Source: Amia ocellicauda (taxonomy: Eukaryota; Chordata; Actinopteri; Amiiformes; Amiidae). Taken from it: a stretch of 64,000 bases of DNA. The stretch lies in the NCBI RefSeq assembly GCF_036373705.1, contig NW_027102663.1:477253-541252 (forward strand), written 5' to 3'. The translations under genes were made by a program, and so were the position numbers. The notes under the pieces are model-generated. The model was given only the letters and a program-made list of their open reading frames with translations. It did no database searches and was not told where the DNA came from. Positions 18,809 to 29,778 of the stretch are shown here, one piece after another. Each line of letters starts with the position of its first letter. The first letter of the stretch is position 1.

Positions 18809-20380
18809 ACGGAACGTTTCTCCTCTGATTCACCTCAATAATGTTGTCAAACACAGCATACACGACCATATTTACAGTGCGTGGTAGAGGCTGCTTGAAA
18901 CGCATCTCCAAACGCATATTGCCCGTCTTCATCAGTGAAAAATGTTGTCCACACTCTTCATCAGGGGTCAGGTTGAAACCGTACAGGGTGTAACCGCTGC
19001 AGTATTCCCGGCGATCGATCAGCAGAGTTTGATCCTTGAGATGGCGACCCGTAGCCAGTACTAGACTGTAATATTCACGAACCGCATTGCCATTTTCAAA
19101 GTCAGGTTGAAAAGGTCTGGATGGAACCTGCACACCATCGACGTACAACGCTATAAATTCCGCGTTATAATGTTTAAAGTTAAAGGGGTTCTTGTTGTAA
19201 ACCCCGGTAAATGCATCATTATCCACGAGACCTATAATAACCTGTTTTGGGAGCTGTCCTAGAAACAGATTTTCCTGGTTCATCACCCGTGTCCCTGCGG
19301 GGATACTGTGGACTTTCATGTAGACTCTTTCGATCGGGTACTTGGCGTTTGCCGTCATTAACGCCTGCGTGTGTCCTAGTTTAACCGCCGGGGAGACGGA
19401 CACTTTTTTCACAAACTGCGAGGCCGATAATATGGTCAGTATATATTTTTCAGTATCAGGTGTCATCAGACAAAAAGCACTTTTACTACGGATCATTTTA
19501 ATTTTAATGTCTACCCCGTTGAGCATGAGTTTTTCTTGGAAAAATATGTCTGCATGGATATGCCCCATTAGCTCAAAGGTCCTCCCTTCTGTTGAAGAGG
19601 CCGTTCTTTTTTGCAAACCCTTATTGAGTCCCTCTGGATCCTTGTCGTCCATAGCTTCCGGGATGTCTTTGAAGAAAAGGCCGGGGCTGAACTGTTTGCT
19701 TAGGGTCTCCTCACTATAATTAAGGATACACTCCATCATGGCTCTATAGGGGTAAGTATTGCTGCTTTGACTAATGAGCCGATCTCCCAGGGTCACATCC
19801 ACCTGTGAAAACATGGTGGCCACCGGGTAATTGATGACCCCAGCGTTGGCCGTCTTCTCGATTGCATCGCCATCCTCATCAGTCACTTTACAGTTCATTA
19901 AAATAAATGTGTTATTCAAATCAATATAATCCTCGCCATTGCCAGCTATAAAAAACTCCAGAGGGGCCGTGTCTGAAATTTCCACGATATGTTGGAGAAT
20001 GAGAGATTCTTCGTTTTTTGTTAGCCACGGATCTTCGTCGCCCCCTGGTGGACACATGCTGTTTCTTCTTTTACCCCCCTCCTCGCCATTACCATGAGAC
20101 CCGAACCTTCCTGATGCTCATGGCTAGCTGCCCGGTTCATAACATTGGTGAACACGTCACTAACAATATTTTTAGCCGCTGATTTCAAGTGGGGTCTGGC
20201 TATAGCAAAGCCTCTCTTAAGCAGGGGTACGGCCATTCTAAAGAGACCACGAAAGAGTCCTCCTAGACCGGCGCCATACATTGTGGGGGCTCCTACAATA
20301 CCGGGCAAGCCGTTCCCGGCTTGCATCTTGTAATAATCCACATAGGCGCTAGGATCTACATAACCCCTCGAGGTAGCCAT
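18795..20380 (-). pseudogene. Unit 2: pX-like/major capsid fusion frame, broken at a poly-C run
   Basis: A deletion of 220 bases relative to unit 1 (junction at about 19980, GAAATT/TCCACG) removes the end of the pX-like gene and the start of the capsid gene and joins them in frame. From 20057 the frame is open through the whole remaining capsid protein to 18795. Upstream, the pX-like N-terminus (ATG at 20380) is intact until a C6 run at 20074-20079, where C7 is required. The capsid C-terminus is complete here, unlike in units 1 and 3. Confidence 0.85.
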
Positions 20381-20381
20381 T

Positions 20382-21110
20382 TTAATAATGTACACACTGT
20401 TTCAGGGGTCGAAAATGTAGTTTGACAATAACTTTACCGAAGCGGAAGGGTACGTTGATATTCTGATCCGATTTTACTTCGATCGTGATGTTGTCAAAGT
20501 GGGTCTTTGAGACTGGTACGTAGTGTGGCTTGTCATAAGTAATTGTGACCATGTCATTGCTTTTACCTTTAATAAGTACATTTCTCAAAAGGGGGACATA
20601 ACTATCCCCGACCCTCTGGTGGGTTATGATATCCGTATACACATAAAGAGTGTAAAAGCCGCCCCACCACTTCTGAGAACCTGCTCTCTGTGTCAGAATA
20701 GAACCCTAATATACGCCCCAGTTGGCCGCTGGTTTGAATGCTAATACCTGGTTTTGACACCTTGTACACTCTGTTTTTAATAGGGTTGTAATATAGCTTG
20801 ATGTTGGGGGTGCCTTCTGAGAACTGTTTATGAATCTCATCTAATATTTTATCCACATTGTCATAATAACCTCCTTGTATCGTGAATGTCCATTGATTTT
20901 AACATCATCAAAAATGGCGAAGGTGGCATCCTTATCTTGTAAAACAGCCCAAGTGTAAGGATACTGTATTTCCGCCAACCCCACTTCCCACGACCCCCTT
21001 AGATCTATAGATTTTCCAAATTGTACCGTGTAACTGGATATTTCATTTTTAGGGTATATATCGAGAGAGGCGTTACTGGGTAGAGTCACGTAGAAGCCTC
21101 TTGATTCCAT
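20382..21110 (-). pseudogene. mCP: Unit 2: minor capsid (penton) protein, two frameshifts
   Basis: Besides the shared break (upstream frame ends at 20602), this copy lacks 4 bases at about 20896 (CATTGATTTTAAC, against CATTGACTCTTTTTAAC), an event also present in unit 4. The N-terminal core from the ATG at 21110 and the C-terminal VGDSYVPLLRNV segment are both recognisable. Confidence 0.8.
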
Positions 21111-21156
21111 CTTGAGTATCGAAAGTAATGCCCCCAACACACCCGCAGGCATGTTG

Positions 21157-22266
21157 TTATAAGGATTGAATATCGCAAACCTGTTGTTCCGGGACCCAAC
21201 TATTGAACTTTTCAGGCCATCCAAGCCATTTCACCAACACATATTTTTTCCGGTTCTGGGTTTTTTCAGCTAATATCTTTTCAACTCTGTATACACTGTC
21301 TTTACCCACAATCATTTTTTGTAACTCGGCTTCGTAAAACGTTCCTTCTATATCCTCCCCGTCATAGTCTTTTAACCGGTACACGGGGGGGTCTCTAGCC
21401 AACTGTTCGGTAACTGTAAAATATTCGTCAGAAAATGTTTGTTCATAACCTTTGGCAAAAGTACTCCTTAGCTTTGAAACGCGAACCACATCACCGATGT
21501 TGAACTTATAAGTAGTTTTTCCCTTCTTAATAAATGGTCCGTATAATTCTATATAGACCTTAAAAGAATTACTTTGATCAACATCTATAGGCTTCATTTT
21601 AATACTGGTGTGATACCCTTGGTTGTAAGCATCGATAAAATCCTGAACTTTATCAAAATACTTGAACGTGTTGACCGCTGTAAAATATCTCCAGATTTTG
21701 GTCTTTATGGTGCGGTTAAACCTCTCCACTACCGATGCCTTAAGCTCATTACCGGTGGTGAAATGATATATTTTGTGTCTCTTCAGTAGATTCTGAAATT
21801 CTCTGTTGAGAAACTCTTTTCCTTTATCAGTCTGCAGTTTTTTAGGACATCGACCCTGGGACAATATATCCTCAAAGGCCCTTGTCACCGCCCGACCTGT
21901 TTTATTATGTAGAATGCGAGCCCAGGCATATTTTGATAACACATCGATACACATCAACATCAATTTGTGACCATTATTATGTTTTGATAAATTTGACATA
22001 TCGACTAGATCCATTTGCCATTGTGAGTCTATGTCAGTTGCATATACGCGGTTTCTTTTAAAGTTAATCCTGAGAGGTTTATGTAAGGTATAGGCGTCTT
22101 GTTCCCGTAACCATTCTGAAACAACCACATCATTAACCTTCACTCCGGCCTCAGCGAATCCTCTTTGAAAACCCTTCTTACCCGCCAAACCCCCAATCTT
22201 GGCTGGGTTGTAGTATAGTTCCTGCATTTGGGGAGCTTGCCGAGTCATTCTGTCAAATAACCACAC
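21157..22266 (-). CDS. INT: Unit 2: intact integrase with chromodomain
   Basis: A 369-residue uninterrupted frame. It holds an N-terminal LYYNPAKIGGLAGKKG segment, the catalytic Asp86, Asp147 and Glu181 with the usual neighbouring motifs, and a C-terminal chromodomain with the aromatic residues of the methyl-lysine pocket (Tyr and Trp in KKYVLVKWLGW and NSWVPEQ). It is one of two intact integrases in the window, but this unit has no left terminal repeat, so the copy could not be mobilised as it stands. Confidence 0.96.
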   Translation of the reverse strand: MWLFDRMTRQAPQMQELYYNPAKIGGLAGKKGFQRGFAEAGVKVNDVVVSEWLREQDAYTLHKPLRINFKRNRVYATDIDSQWQMDLVDMSNLSKHNNGHKLMLMCIDVLSKYAWARILHNKTGRAVTRAFEDILSQGRCPKKLQTDKGKEFLNREFQNLLKRHKIYHFTTGNELKASVVERFNRTIKTKIWRYFTAVNTFKYFDKVQDFIDAYNQGYHTSIKMKPIDVDQSNSFKVYIELYGPFIKKGKTTYKFNIGDVVRVSKLRSTFAKGYEQTFSDEYFTVTEQLARDPPVYRLKDYDGEDIEGTFYEAELQKMIVGKDSVYRVEKILAEKTQNRKKYVLVKWLGWPEKFNSWVPEQQVCDIQSL

Positions 22267-22420
22267 AGACCCACACTATGCGCAAAGTTTTTATACAAGG
22301 TTTTTTATTCAACTTCAGGAGAGCAGATACCCCTTTTTAGACATTTGAGAAAAGTATAACATACACAACAATTTTTTCTACGGTCCAGACAAAAAGAAAT
22401 CAGATGATTGGTTACTTGAT
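22267..22420. terminator. Unit 2: 3' end of the right-hand leftward transcript
   Basis: TTTTTTATTCAAC (AATAAA on the - strand) at about 22304-22309, as in unit 1. Nothing else is seen. Confidence 0.45.
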
Positions 22421-22818
22421 CTATATCAACAAATATACCTGTTTCTTTATCTTGTAGGCACACACCTCAGTTACATATGTAAATAAAACAACAATATGAC
22501 CTATTTTAAAAGTAAACAGAGGTGTATTAAACATGCTCAGTAAAAGGTCATACAGATGTTGATGAAATGGCCTAATATCATTCTTGGCCCCCTTGAGCGC
22601 TTCATCCCAGTGTTCGTACCCTCCGGTCTTTGTTACAGCAGCCATTAACTTTTCCAGGTTTGAAAGTTGATCCTCATCGATGGTTAAATCTGTAGAGAAA
22701 AGGCTCGCGTTGGCTACTTTTCTGTCAAGCACATGGTGTAATAGCGCTCTCAGGTTAGCTGCATGGTTAGCTGTTGATGACAGAACCAGTTGCAGAAGCA
22801 GTCCAGAACATTCCCCAT
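22421..22818 (-). pseudogene. Unit 2: 130-residue right-end protein, frameshift near the start
   Basis: Five extra bases at about 22757-22770 (GCATGGTTAGCTG repeats the GTTAGCTGC motif) put a TGA in frame soon after the ATG at 22818. The rest is open, and codon TTA replaces the TGA found in units 1 and 4, giving a 103-codon frame from 22732. Confidence 0.5.
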
Positions 22819-22830
22819 GTTCAAAGTCCC

Positions 22831-23679
22831 TTAGTTCAGGTCAGAGTCTGAATCAGTGGCGTAGATGTCGAATTCTTCGTCGCTGCCCCCAGCTTTAACT
22901 TCTTTACGGAAGAAATAAGCTTTTAGCTTGCCAGCGGTTTTTCTACTCGGCTCATCCAGGTCATTGAGCAGCTGCCCAAGTTTCTCTATTATAAACGGCT
23001 CCTTTTTCAGCTCCAGCAAAATCTCATCTATGATTTTCTGGACTTGTCCCGCAGTGACATGTATGTGGGAGTAAGACAGCGCCTTGATTAGTGCCGGTTT
23101 CAGCCACGGTTTGTTGAGTCTTCTGTAAAACACGTTGAAATAGAACAGGAAATAGTAACGGTCTGGTTCAAACAAACAACTGTGTCTCAACTGACTGGGG
23201 TGATTCACTTCACACCCCCGACAGACTTCTTTCAGAGCTCGGTCGATGAGAGCACTCAGAATATACACCAGGGTGCTTTTAACTACTCTGCTTACTTGGT
23301 CACATACCCCGGGCATAAATCCTGCGTATTCATCACGCCCCCGGGACAGTCCGATGCTCATTGGGTCGCCTGGTGGTTTGTGGGGTGTTTCTACATCCAT
23401 TGGACTGACCCCCTCCTGAGACGCACAGACGGTAGACAGTTCGGCAAAATCGAGGCCCTCCATGAGCTCCAGAGGCTGGGGATCCCCGAGACTCATTTGG
23501 ACATCTATCGCACCGCATGTTGTTTCGTCCTGAGGGACCGGGGTCTGAGGTCTTGGAGGGTAACCGCAGTCAGAGGGTTCCGGAGTATATACAAAATCTG
23601 GGGAATAGAACCAGGGGTGATCCCGGGTTTGATGAGGCCTGTAGAGCCTGTCGACGTCCGCAGCTTTCGGGTAAGACAT
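22831..23679 (-). CDS. Unit 2: 282-residue Cys/His-cluster protein
   Basis: Intact, ATG at 23679. It keeps the CRGCEVNHPSQLRHSC cluster and acidic tail. Substitutions against unit 1 are mostly in the Pro-rich N-terminal half. Confidence 0.75.
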   Translation of the reverse strand: MSYPKAADVDRLYRPHQTRDHPWFYSPDFVYTPEPSDCGYPPRPQTPVPQDETTCGAIDVQMSLGDPQPLELMEGLDFAELSTVCASQEGVSPMDVETPHKPPGDPMSIGLSRGRDEYAGFMPGVCDQVSRVVKSTLVYILSALIDRALKEVCRGCEVNHPSQLRHSCLFEPDRYYFLFYFNVFYRRLNKPWLKPALIKALSYSHIHVTAGQVQKIIDEILLELKKEPFIIEKLGQLLNDLDEPSRKTAGKLKAYFFRKEVKAGGSDEEFDIYATDSDSDLN

Positions 23680-23782
23680 TCTCTATAATTTTAAACCATG
23701 AATGAATTGTTGCGCCTTTTATCCTATCTCTTCACTACGTCACGACACACCGCCCTCTTAGAAGAGAGTAGCCCCTGAGCCG
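23680..23782 (-). promoter_or_regulatory. Unit 2: promoter of the 282-residue gene
   Basis: TACGTCA (TGACGTA on -) and a TATA-like ATAAAAGG on the - strand, in the same arrangement as unit 1. Confidence 0.45.
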
Positions 23783-24250
23783 TCAGGCGGCGTCAAACAT
23801 AATTTCAGTAACCTGTTTTTCTGGATCCTCCACACCCCCTTCAATAGGGTTTGTAATCAGGGTACTGCTAAACAAAACCTTACGATCTGTAGTTAGAGAT
23901 AGACTCTTCACCACTCTACCATAGTTCTGCAAGCTTTCCCATTCACCACCTTTCAAAACCCTGAGTCGGAGACTCAATTTTGCATTCTCTTGGACCCTCT
24001 TGCAAGCCATCTAGAGTCTTATCCACAAGCCCCAGATCTCAATTACCGTCTCAAAAGATTCCAACGTACCCTCCTTCTCTCCCAAAGCAAAAAGCTCCAC
24101 TCCAACATAGCTGGGATCCCTTTTAAAGCGGTAACCCCGTCGAGCCCCCCAGAACAACACCCCGGAGCGTTCAATCTTTAAATTGGTGAGTACAGGAACC
24201 CTTGCCCGGGATTGTTTCTTGCGGGGTTTCATGTTGATGTCGCTGGACAT
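23783..24250 (-). pseudogene. Unit 2: remnant of the 236-residue protein, two deletions
   Basis: The ATG at 24250 and basic N-terminus are kept. About 40 bases are lost at about 24040 (AGATCTCAATTACC) and about 180 bases at about 23786 (CGTCAGGCGGCGTC), which removes the acidic C-terminus. Small indels also occur between these points. Confidence 0.75.
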
Positions 24251-24368
24251 GTTGAAGAAGCGGGATGTTTCTGATGCTGAGAATTAAAGAGGTATTGCCT
24301 AAAAGCAGCGCGGGTTCTTAAATAGAGAGGAGAGTTTCGGGGCATTGCCTTCAGAGGGGTGGGGGTAT

Positions 24369-24553
24369 TTATGGGTGGCCTTGTTGTTCAGGGTTTTATG
24401 GGTGTACACTTTCTGACGGATATGACGTAGGAATAATTAAGGAAATAACTCTACCTAAAATCACGCCCCCCAATTACGACGTAGGAATATTAATAAGCTT
24501 AGGGCATACATCATAACAAAATAGGCCGCGCCCAAAAAACCCTACTATCTACT
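24369..24553. repeat. Unit 2: right terminal inverted repeat
   Basis: 185 bases ending CTACTATCTACT, followed by CTTATG (24554-24559). One CRE-like site is altered here (GCATACATCATAAC). Confidence 0.9.
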
Positions 24554-25205
24554 CTTATGTAGTTGAAGGCGCAGTATAGCTCTGATAGTCTGGTGGTGAC
24601 GGAAGACCACCAGCCGTTTGAACAAGCCATTCAGCATCACCTTGTTGGGCTAAGTGCAGGCACTGTCAGAGCGCAGGGCGACCTGCCTTTGAAAGAGTTT
24701 CCTAAGTGTCCCGAAATCGGTGCACTCAGAGCGTCCGTCCGTCGACAGGTTGAAATTGTAAACGCGGGTGTAGCCACTTTTAATTAAAATCTGATGATGA
24801 TGATGATGATGATGCTGTTCTTGCTGTTGTTCTTGTTGTTCTTGTTGTCGTCGTGGTCGCTGTCATTATTATTGTTAAAGTAAAGCAGTAGATAGATTTG
24901 TTGCTACCGTAAGGTGTAGAAGGCACAATAGCTCTGTGATTGTCTGATGGTGGCACAAGACGAGCAGCAGCTGTTTGAACAAGCCATTGAGCATCACCTT
25001 GTTGGGGTAAGTGTAAGTCTTGTCATAGCTCAGGGCGTTCTTCCTTTGAAAGAGTTTCCAAAGTGTCCTGATGTGCCTTTGAGCAATGCAAAATAGGTCA
25101 GTGAAAATAGAAACCATTATCTCACAGGCTGGCCCACGGGAAACGCCTGTGCGCGTTTTACCAGCCTGCTTCGATGGAAGCCATTCGAAACGCTAGGACG
25201 GGTTG

Positions 25206-25278
25206 GTTTCCGTAGTGTAGTGGCTATCACGTTCGCCTCACACGCGAAAGGTCCCCGGTTCGAAACCGGGCGGAAACA
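25206..25278 (+). tRNA. tRNA-Val (anticodon CAC)
   Basis: A 73-base cloverleaf with all stems Watson-Crick, including CCCCGG TTCGAAA CCGGG. It is the cleanest CAC copy in the window. Confidence 0.94.
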
Positions 25279-25819
25279 ACCCGCGGTGCACGCGTGCCAG
25301 TACCGTGTTACCCGTCCTCATCTCCCTGCCCCAAGGCCGGCCGTCGTTTTCTCTTCCTCGGAGTGGCAAGAAATCCTGACCTTGAGAACAATCGATCGCA
25401 GAAGGGTAGCTTTGCGAGGCGCTGGAACTGACACTTTTAAAATCGATACATGTTGTTACTGTTACAATACGACCGTAGCAGGATCGGCGACATTGCTGTT
25501 ACTCTTATGTAGTTGAAGGCGCAGTATAGCTCTGATAGTCTGGTGGTGACGGAAGACCACCAGCCGTTTGAACAAGCCATTCAGCATCACCTTGTTGGGC
25601 TAAGTGCAGGCACTGTCAGAGCGCAGGGCGTCCTGCCTTTGAAAGAGTTTCCGAAGTGTCCTGATGTGCCCTTTAGCAATGCCAAACAGGTCTGTGAAAA
25701 TGGCATCCTTTCGCGGCACTTCAGACGCCATCTCACAGTCTAGCCGACCTGAAATTCCTGAGCCCGTTTTACCAGCAGGCTTCAACGATAACCGTTTGAA
25801 GCAAGACGCCGCGTTGTCA

Positions 25820-25892
25820 GTTTCCGTAGTGTAGCGGTTATCACGTTCGCCTAACGCGCGAAAGGTCCCCGGTTCGAAACCGGGCGGAAACA
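25820..25892 (+). tRNA. tRNA-Val (anticodon AAC)
   Basis: A 73-base cloverleaf with a perfect acceptor stem GTTTCCG/CGGAAAC and anticodon loop CTAACGC. Confidence 0.94.
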
Positions 25893-26172
25893 GCCTGCTG
25901 TGGGCCGGCCCTTTTCGTCCTGCTTGCCCTCGTGGTTCCCCGGAGGCGGTGGGTGGCTTTTCTTCATTGGAGTGCCCGAAATCGGTGCACTCAGAGCGTC
26001 CGTCTGTAGACAGGTTGAAATTGTAAACGCTGGTGTAGCCACTTTTAATTAAAATCTGATGATGTTGTTGTTGTTGTTCTTGTTGTTGTTCTTGTTGTCA
26101 TCGTGGTCGCCGTCATTATTATTGTTAAAGTAAAGCAGTAGTTAGATTTGTTGCTACCGTAAGGTGTAGAAG

Positions 26173-26746
26173 ACAACAGTAGGTATGGCGTGTGGTATCA
26201 AAACATTCAGAATACTTTTAACCTATATAATTTATAAGCTTTGTAAAATAAACCCAAATATCTCTTTTGCGGGGATAAACGCTGTTCTGAGTAGTTTGTG
26301 ACTTGTTTAATACCAAACAAAGCATCGCTATTAAAAAAAAAAAAAAAATCACTGTAAAAGCGCTAGTTATTTTTGATCTTTATGCTTATTTTCTAGGCTC
26401 AGGTTGTTTTTTAGCGCTTATAAAGGCCTGAAATATTCTTAGTGGTTGTTGACTATAGGTCTTGATGCTTAAAAATGTTTTTTTGAGAGACCAAAAGGTT
26501 CTAATAAAAGTTTAGAGTAGAGAGGAGAGAGATCGTCTCCATCTTGGTTTCTATTTGAAATTTGATGCAGTGTCATTTTATTGGTTGGTTTTGATATGTT
26601 AATTGGTAACAGGGCGGCACAAAGGCCAGACCAGAACAATGCCTTACAAGCAGATCCGGCATGTGGCCATCAGTATAAGTATGAAGGTCTGGTCTTCAGC
26701 TCGACAGACTCATACTGACCTTTCGATTTAAGACTAAAGATCAACA
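26173..26746 (+). promoter_or_regulatory. Unit 3: truncated left end and promoter of the spliced gene
   Basis: Lacks the left terminal repeat. TATAAG is at 26674-26679, 73 bases before the ATG. The inverted CCAAT box and the CCAGACC/GGTCTGG pair are kept. Confidence 0.6.
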
Positions 26747-28797
26747 ATGTCCGGAAACAACATCAGCGACTTCGATTTAAACGAGTTTTTAGGCAAGTCT
26801 TCAGATTATTTTTATTGACTCAGAGCGTGTTGTGTGCATGTATTGTAAATAAGGCTATAACATCTGTTTTAAGTTCTGTAAAATTATTTTTCAGCCAGTC
26901 AACAGCAGTTATTTCCCAACGCTGAGGAGATAATCTGGAACAACGACGGTAAGATTTTTGTGTTTGCGCTCATGGGTTCTTATGTATGGGTGTGTGTGGT
27001 TTTGAAGAGGCTCATTAGAGTTATGAAAACGTTTTAATATATATTAATGCCGGTCTCTTTAATTACACAGATACTATCGAAAGGCCTGTGATTAATGTCT
27101 CCGAGGATCGACCAAGAGAAGTGGTTGTCCCTAGACAGGCTGTCTGCCGACCGGGTAAGAACTAAACCCCTGTTTGTTTGTATAACGTTTCTGTAAGATG
27201 TTTGAGTCCAGTTTTGTTAATTTTAAAAAATTATCCTGTCTAACAGTATTAAGAAACGTGGTTCGAGACAACGAAAGGCCTTCCACATCGAGGGCTTGTT
27301 TCGTTTTACCTACTAGAACAGTAACCTTTCAAGAATCTGAAAGGCCGTCAGCCCCGGTATCTGATAGCTGTGAGTATATATCTGCAGCCTGTAAGAGGTT
27401 AAAGCTTTTTATAAAGCGGTGTGGTTAAAGGTTAAACATGTCTCTTACCTTCACAGCGGTGCAAAAAGCTAAACCAGCCAAAAAAAATAAGAAACGATTA
27501 TTCTGTGGAGGTAAGTAAGATCTTTCAAACTTTAATGTTTTTAAAAGGGCTTTGTTTGCCCGTTGAGGGCTAATATTTAAGCGATTTAAGCGTTTCCTGT
27601 AGGGCGGGGGGTTCTGGGAAAGATCTTTAGAAGTCCGGACAGGTCTAGGCTTGTTTCTGGGGAACGTGTTTAGAAATGACCGATTGCCGTACCGTCTGGT
27701 TAGGAAGTAAAGCCGTCCGAAAGGGTTTAGTAAGTTGTTTGACTTATCTCCCGCTATTATACTTCTGTTTTAAAGTGGTTGTAGGAAAAGGCTTGAAGGT
27801 GTTCATTGTATTTAATATTTAAACAGATCGTGAAAACGTTTGTGAAACAGGAAGTCCCGGGATCAGGAATCGTTTACACTTGGAAGGTTCGTTTAAAAAT
27901 GAAATGTTGTTGTGTGTGTGTGTGTTTTATTAACAATATTACAGTTTTTAAAGAAACATTTAAGAAACAGTTTATTTACAGTTTATTTACAGCGGCTTCT
28001 CTGTTTTACATTTATTATCAAGTCCTAATAAATATATTGTCTGTAAATAATATTGCGTTGTATTGAATGTCTAAGGCTATTTTCAAAGGTCTAAAAAAGC
28101 TAAAGGTTTTGAATGTCCTGGACATGTTGTTTTAAGTTTGATTTCTGTCGCCGTTTAAAGATGTAAATGTAATGTATATTTTTATTCTTCCCAAGACTCT
28201 TGGGATAGTCATTCTGTGGATGAGCTATTGAGAACAATTACCCCGTCTAAGTGGGATCAAACATCTTCCCCGGTGAGATCACCAAGAGGATCCCCCACGG
28301 TGGTCATGGAGACCCCCCAACATCTACTCAGGCCACAGCCTTCTGGGGGTAATTCAACACCCCAGATTCAGCCCGCCGCATTGTCGGGCGGAACAAATAG
28401 AGGCATCCAACAACCTCATGGGTCGCCGTCAGTCAGGGCTGACACATCACCCAACGACGGCCTGGTTTCAACATCGTTCCCCCAGACCCATTTCTTGGCT
28501 ACAGAAACGCGGAACAGTACCCCGCGCTTGGCCAGGGTGTCACCGCAAGGGCCTTCTTGGTCTCCGTCCATGAGTATACGCTCGCTCCCTGCCTCCTTCG
28601 ACCGAGATTTACCGGAGCGACCATCCTTTGAAGCTGAGCCAGGCCACCAGCCCCCGGAGCTACTTCCTGAAGGTCAGCATGAGTTGCTACATACTTTGTT
28701 ACAAAATCAAAGACTTGTGTTAGTGGGGCAAAACCTGGTGATAGAGAGCCAAAACACCCTTATTAATACCCTTACTAACGAATTGTACAGTATTTAA
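26747..28797 (+). CDS. Unit 3: intact seven-exon spliced gene, 347 residues, function unknown
   Basis: Exons: 26747-26792, 26895-26948, 27071-27154, 27247-27390, 27457-27510, 27827-27886 and 28196-28797 (46+54+84+144+54+60+602 = 1,044 bases). Every intron is phase 1 and ends in a pyrimidine-AG. Donors are GT except the first, which is the GC type (AG/GCAAGT); the last internal donor (GTTCGT) is weak. The product starts MSGNNISDFDLNEFL and has basic, nuclear-signal-like patches in exons 5-6 (KKNKKRLF, RKRLHLE). A Pro/Ser-rich last exon ends in a helical segment (LLHTLLQNQRLVLVGQNLVI). Reading into intron 4 would give a shorter 121-residue form. A regulatory nuclear protein is a guess. Confidence 0.82.
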
Positions 28798-28863
28798 TGT
28801 TATAATAGACACAAAACGCCTTACTATTGTGGGTTGTTGGAAAAATAAAAAATAAATTAAAAA

Positions 28864-29778
28864 ATGTCCTGACTTGGTAAAAGAACTCACAAACTAAAGG
28901 ATTATGAACAAGCTAGGGCCCCAAAAAGACCTTCCCGAGAGAACATCCCCGGCCCTGTTGTGAACTCCTCTGATGTCCCAATGAACCTGGAACTATTACA
29001 AATGATAAATGATGTAAATAACCCCCAAATACCACCGATAGAATGTGAATTAACAGACTTACCGGTGAACCCCGACCTGTTACAGATGGTCAATGATCTA
29101 AATAACCACCTCCCACCGGTAGCGCTTATAGAGGCTCACCCCCTAGTTCACCCCGATTTGTTTGAAATGGTGGAGGCTTTGGAGGAGCTACCCCGACCAA
29201 ATTCTGCCCCTATTATAAATGATTTGAGACAATTAGAACACAGGATGGCGGCAGAAGCAGCCATCACTATAGAGGAGGGTCTTGACATTAACCGGTTGGA
29301 TATCTTTGAAGGACTTTTACAGGCTTTAAATGAGCCTCCTCAAAAAGGGGGTTTTGTAGATGTCAGCAGTGGGGGTGTTCGGAATGTGGAGGGTTCTGAG
29401 ACTGATAAGGCTGTGGAGGACATGCTCTGTGAGAATGTAGGGGGTGAAGGCTTTGTTCAAAATGATGATGTGTCCAAGAGTACCAGTGATCCCGTGATTA
29501 TAGATAGACCGGCCTATAACAATTTTGAAATGATTCAGCGTTTTAATTTTGCAGAACTTTTAAATTGTGACAATTATGCAGAAATATTTGTCAACATACA
29601 CGAGGCCTTGCAAAAAATGCTTGAACAGGTTGCTGAAAGGGTCAGACCTCGAGATGTTGTACAGTTAGAACTCAGAGGGGATGATTTGTTTAGCAACCTA
29701 TCTGTAATGCTGAGTGGAGATAATTTAGATGTCTGGCTAAAATCGAAGCGTTATTGCAAAGTAACGCAGCCATCTTAG
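28864..29778 (+). pseudogene. Unit 3: acidic N-terminal frame of the polymerase gene, TGA at third codon
   Basis: Same ATG-TCC-TGA opening and the same 915-base length as unit 2. The frame is otherwise open and ends over the polymerase start in the -1 frame at the CTAAAATCG run. Confidence 0.6.

Larger units (their letters stand above)
24554..26172. repeat. Flank B: host tRNA-Val tandem repeat
   Basis: Same block structure as flank A, with two tRNA-Val genes, (GAT)n(GTT)n tracts at about 24791-24850 and 26058-26098, and an empty target site at about 25497-25520 (GTTACTCTTATGTAGTTG). It is joined to unit 3 at 26172/26173 with the same breakpoint as flank A/unit 2. Confidence 0.85.
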
